From assembly GCA_003427395.1 (NCBI GenBank), contig BFEA01000031.1, positions 2,607,737-2,640,132 on the forward strand: 32,396 nt of DNA. Reading direction: 5' to 3'. The translations under genes were made by a program, and so were the position numbers. This DNA comes from Chara braunii. Its lineage: Eukaryota > Streptophyta > Charophyceae > Charales > Characeae. The notes beneath the pieces are model-generated. The model was not told the DNA's origin and made no database searches. It worked only from the letters and a program-made list of their open reading frames with translations. This document shows, in pieces, positions 31,196 to 32,396 of this stretch; the first letter of the stretch is position 1; every line of letters begins with the position of its first letter.

Positions 31196-31261
31196 GGGAC
31201 GCTGGGCCCGGTTCCCAGCACGTGCTGCTCCCCACGAATAAATAGGAGCATATAAAAAAAA
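31196..31261 (+). mobile_element. Short LINE-tail copy with compensated stem-loop
   Basis: It begins GGGACGCTGGGCCC and ends with a short A run. The stem at 31201-31219 reads GCTGGG/CCCAGC: the usual innermost A-T pair of the arms is replaced by G-C on both sides. CTGCTCCCCACGAATAAATA matches the family block. Confidence 0.65.
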
Positions 31262-31383
31262 GGGGGGGGCAGACTCCACTGGCGCTATGTCAGCACTTGG
31301 GATCTTGTAGACAGGCTTACGGAGCCTGGAGCACAAGTCCACCATCTCTGGGATTGATGAGGAGGTCCCTGGCCTCCAGATTC

Positions 31384-31815
31384 TATTATTTTTTGTTATT
31401 ATTATTATCATTATTGTTATTATTATTATTATTATTTTATTATTATTTTTTTTTTTAACTATTCTCTTCTCTCAATTTTTCCTCACGCTACCTACCTACC
31501 ACTACTCCTACCTATAGGCATACAGGGAAACCCGTAGCATGCCAGAGCCGTGTTTTTTTTACGGCCCCCGAGCCTGCAGGATACCGGCCAGGGGACGGCC
31601 GGTAGCACCAGGGATAAAGCGGACCAATCCCCCGTGCCTCCCCTCAGGTCCCTCCCCTACGAACATAGCAGACTCTGCTTGATGCCGATCGGGGGATCCA
31701 GTGGTCTATCTCTTGGGTAGCGGGTGCCAAGTAAGCCCAGGAAGGTACATGAGGGGATTGAACCCATGAACTCCTGAATGTCACTTGCGAGCCTTACCAA
31801 CTGAGCTAGGCCGAT
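31384..31815 (-). mobile_element. tRNA-derived SINE
   Basis: On the minus strand the head has an A box TAGCTCAGTTGG (31797-31808) and B box GGTTCAATCCC (31754-31764), a body of about 290 bases and an A-rich (TAA)n tail (31384-31456). Order, spacing and tail are those of a SINE transcribed by pol III. I found no clear target duplication. The source tRNA is not identifiable because the anticodon arm is degenerate. Confidence 0.65.
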
Positions 31816-31848
31816 TTCCAAGAAACATTCCTTCTTTTTATGTATACA

Positions 31849-31858
31849 TATATAAAAG
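31849..31858 (+). promoter_or_regulatory. TATA box near the right end
   Basis: TATATAAAAG is a strong core sequence, and initiation would be near 31880-31890. Downstream is a purine-rich, GC-rich stretch with no convincing ORF, so it may be an LTR or a gene whose coding part lies beyond the window. Confidence 0.4.
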
Positions 31859-32365
31859 CTGCCTTCTCCTCATTGGGGGAAAGTCATACATTTTTCTCTC
31901 ACCTCACATCCCTAAACCTTCTAAAGGATACAGCGGTCCCACCGACAGATGCCGCCGTGGGCCCACGAGAAACGGTGGGAGGGGCCCATTCGTGTGTGCC
32001 ACGGAGGGACACGCCAAAAAAGCAAGCGGCGGGCCAAAATACGAAGCGGCGCGTGAAAAACAAGGAAACCGTAAGGAAAGAGGCGCAAGCGGAGGGGAGG
32101 GACGGGCCAAAAAAAACAGTCGTGCGGGCCGCCTCGGAGAAGCCGAGGGGGGATGGGGGGGAAGGGAAGACGTGCTGGGAAGAGTAGCGCCACATGAAAA
32201 GAGAAGTGAAGTCGCGCGCACACGAAATCACGCGGGGCTGCGTAGGCGCAAGCGGAAAGGTGGGTGCGGGGCTGGGCGTCGGGCGAGGGAGGGTCTGGGC
32301 CGACACCGAACAGCGCAGACTGCCAGCGGGTGCGGGGGCGAAACTTCGGGCGCTGGACACACACA

Positions 32366-32396
<31 letters not shown>
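31859..32396. other. GC-rich end region with CA/GA microsatellite
   Basis: Long open frames on both strands here come from GC-rich, purine-biased composition, and I recognise none of them. (CA)n at about 32356-32382 passes into (GA)n to the window end. Confidence 0.5.

Noticed and set aside
31840-32378. Long overlapping open frames on both strands
   Set aside because: They arise from GC-rich, purine-biased sequence and CA/GA repeats; no motifs, and the frames mirror each other.

Overview
The window looks like intergenic DNA from a large, repeat-rich plant-lineage nuclear genome. It holds decayed non-LTR (LINE) and Ty3/gypsy retrotransposons, tRNA-derived SINE-like sequence, long poly(A)/poly(T) tracts, microsatellites, TATA boxes and an initiator-Met-type primer binding site. 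I see no bacterial operons, rRNA or intact host gene. The overall texture (zf-RVT LINEs, very diverged gypsy pol, mixed GC) would suit a charophyte alga such as Chara, but that is an inference I cannot test here. Several N's and homopolymer runs show that parts of the assembly are weak.

Layout. 1-3400: mostly unrecognised sequence, with one possible decayed coding patch and a degenerate trinucleotide tract (2357-2711) open in three frames. 3687-11219: one nearly complete L1-like LINE on the minus strand. Its middle 2.4 kb (about 6810-9199: endonuclease plus first half of RT) is inverted onto the plus strand. 11220-13378: a copy of the same LINE family's 3' tail, split by a second, 5'-truncated LINE (11353-13320) with a 13-bp target-site duplication. 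13616-15126: two copies of a roughly 650-bp repeat carrying a tRNA-like promoter. 15416-16767: another LINE tail and an unidentified coding fragment.

19046-26495: Ty3/gypsy material on the minus strand. In transcription order it holds gag, RT-RNase H, a PHD-type zinc finger, integrase (HHCC, core, SH3-like tail) and then about 1.95 kb of extra protein-like sequence ('ORF3') that matches no family I know and occupies the env position. Asn replaces the expected catalytic Asp in RT, RNase H and integrase, so the element is dead. Upstream of gag lie a TATA box, an array of TGACGTGGC-type bZIP motifs set in small inverted repeats, a PBS and part of a 5' LTR. 28700-32396: more LINE tails, an RT fragment, a tRNA-derived SINE and a GC-rich end with a TATA box and CA/GA microsatellites.

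The most distinctive observations are the internally inverted LINE, a LINE-tail stem-loop with one compensatory base-pair change, the PHD finger inside a gypsy pol, the unknown ORF3 that starts at an ATGA overlap with pol, and the hairpin-embedded bZIP array.
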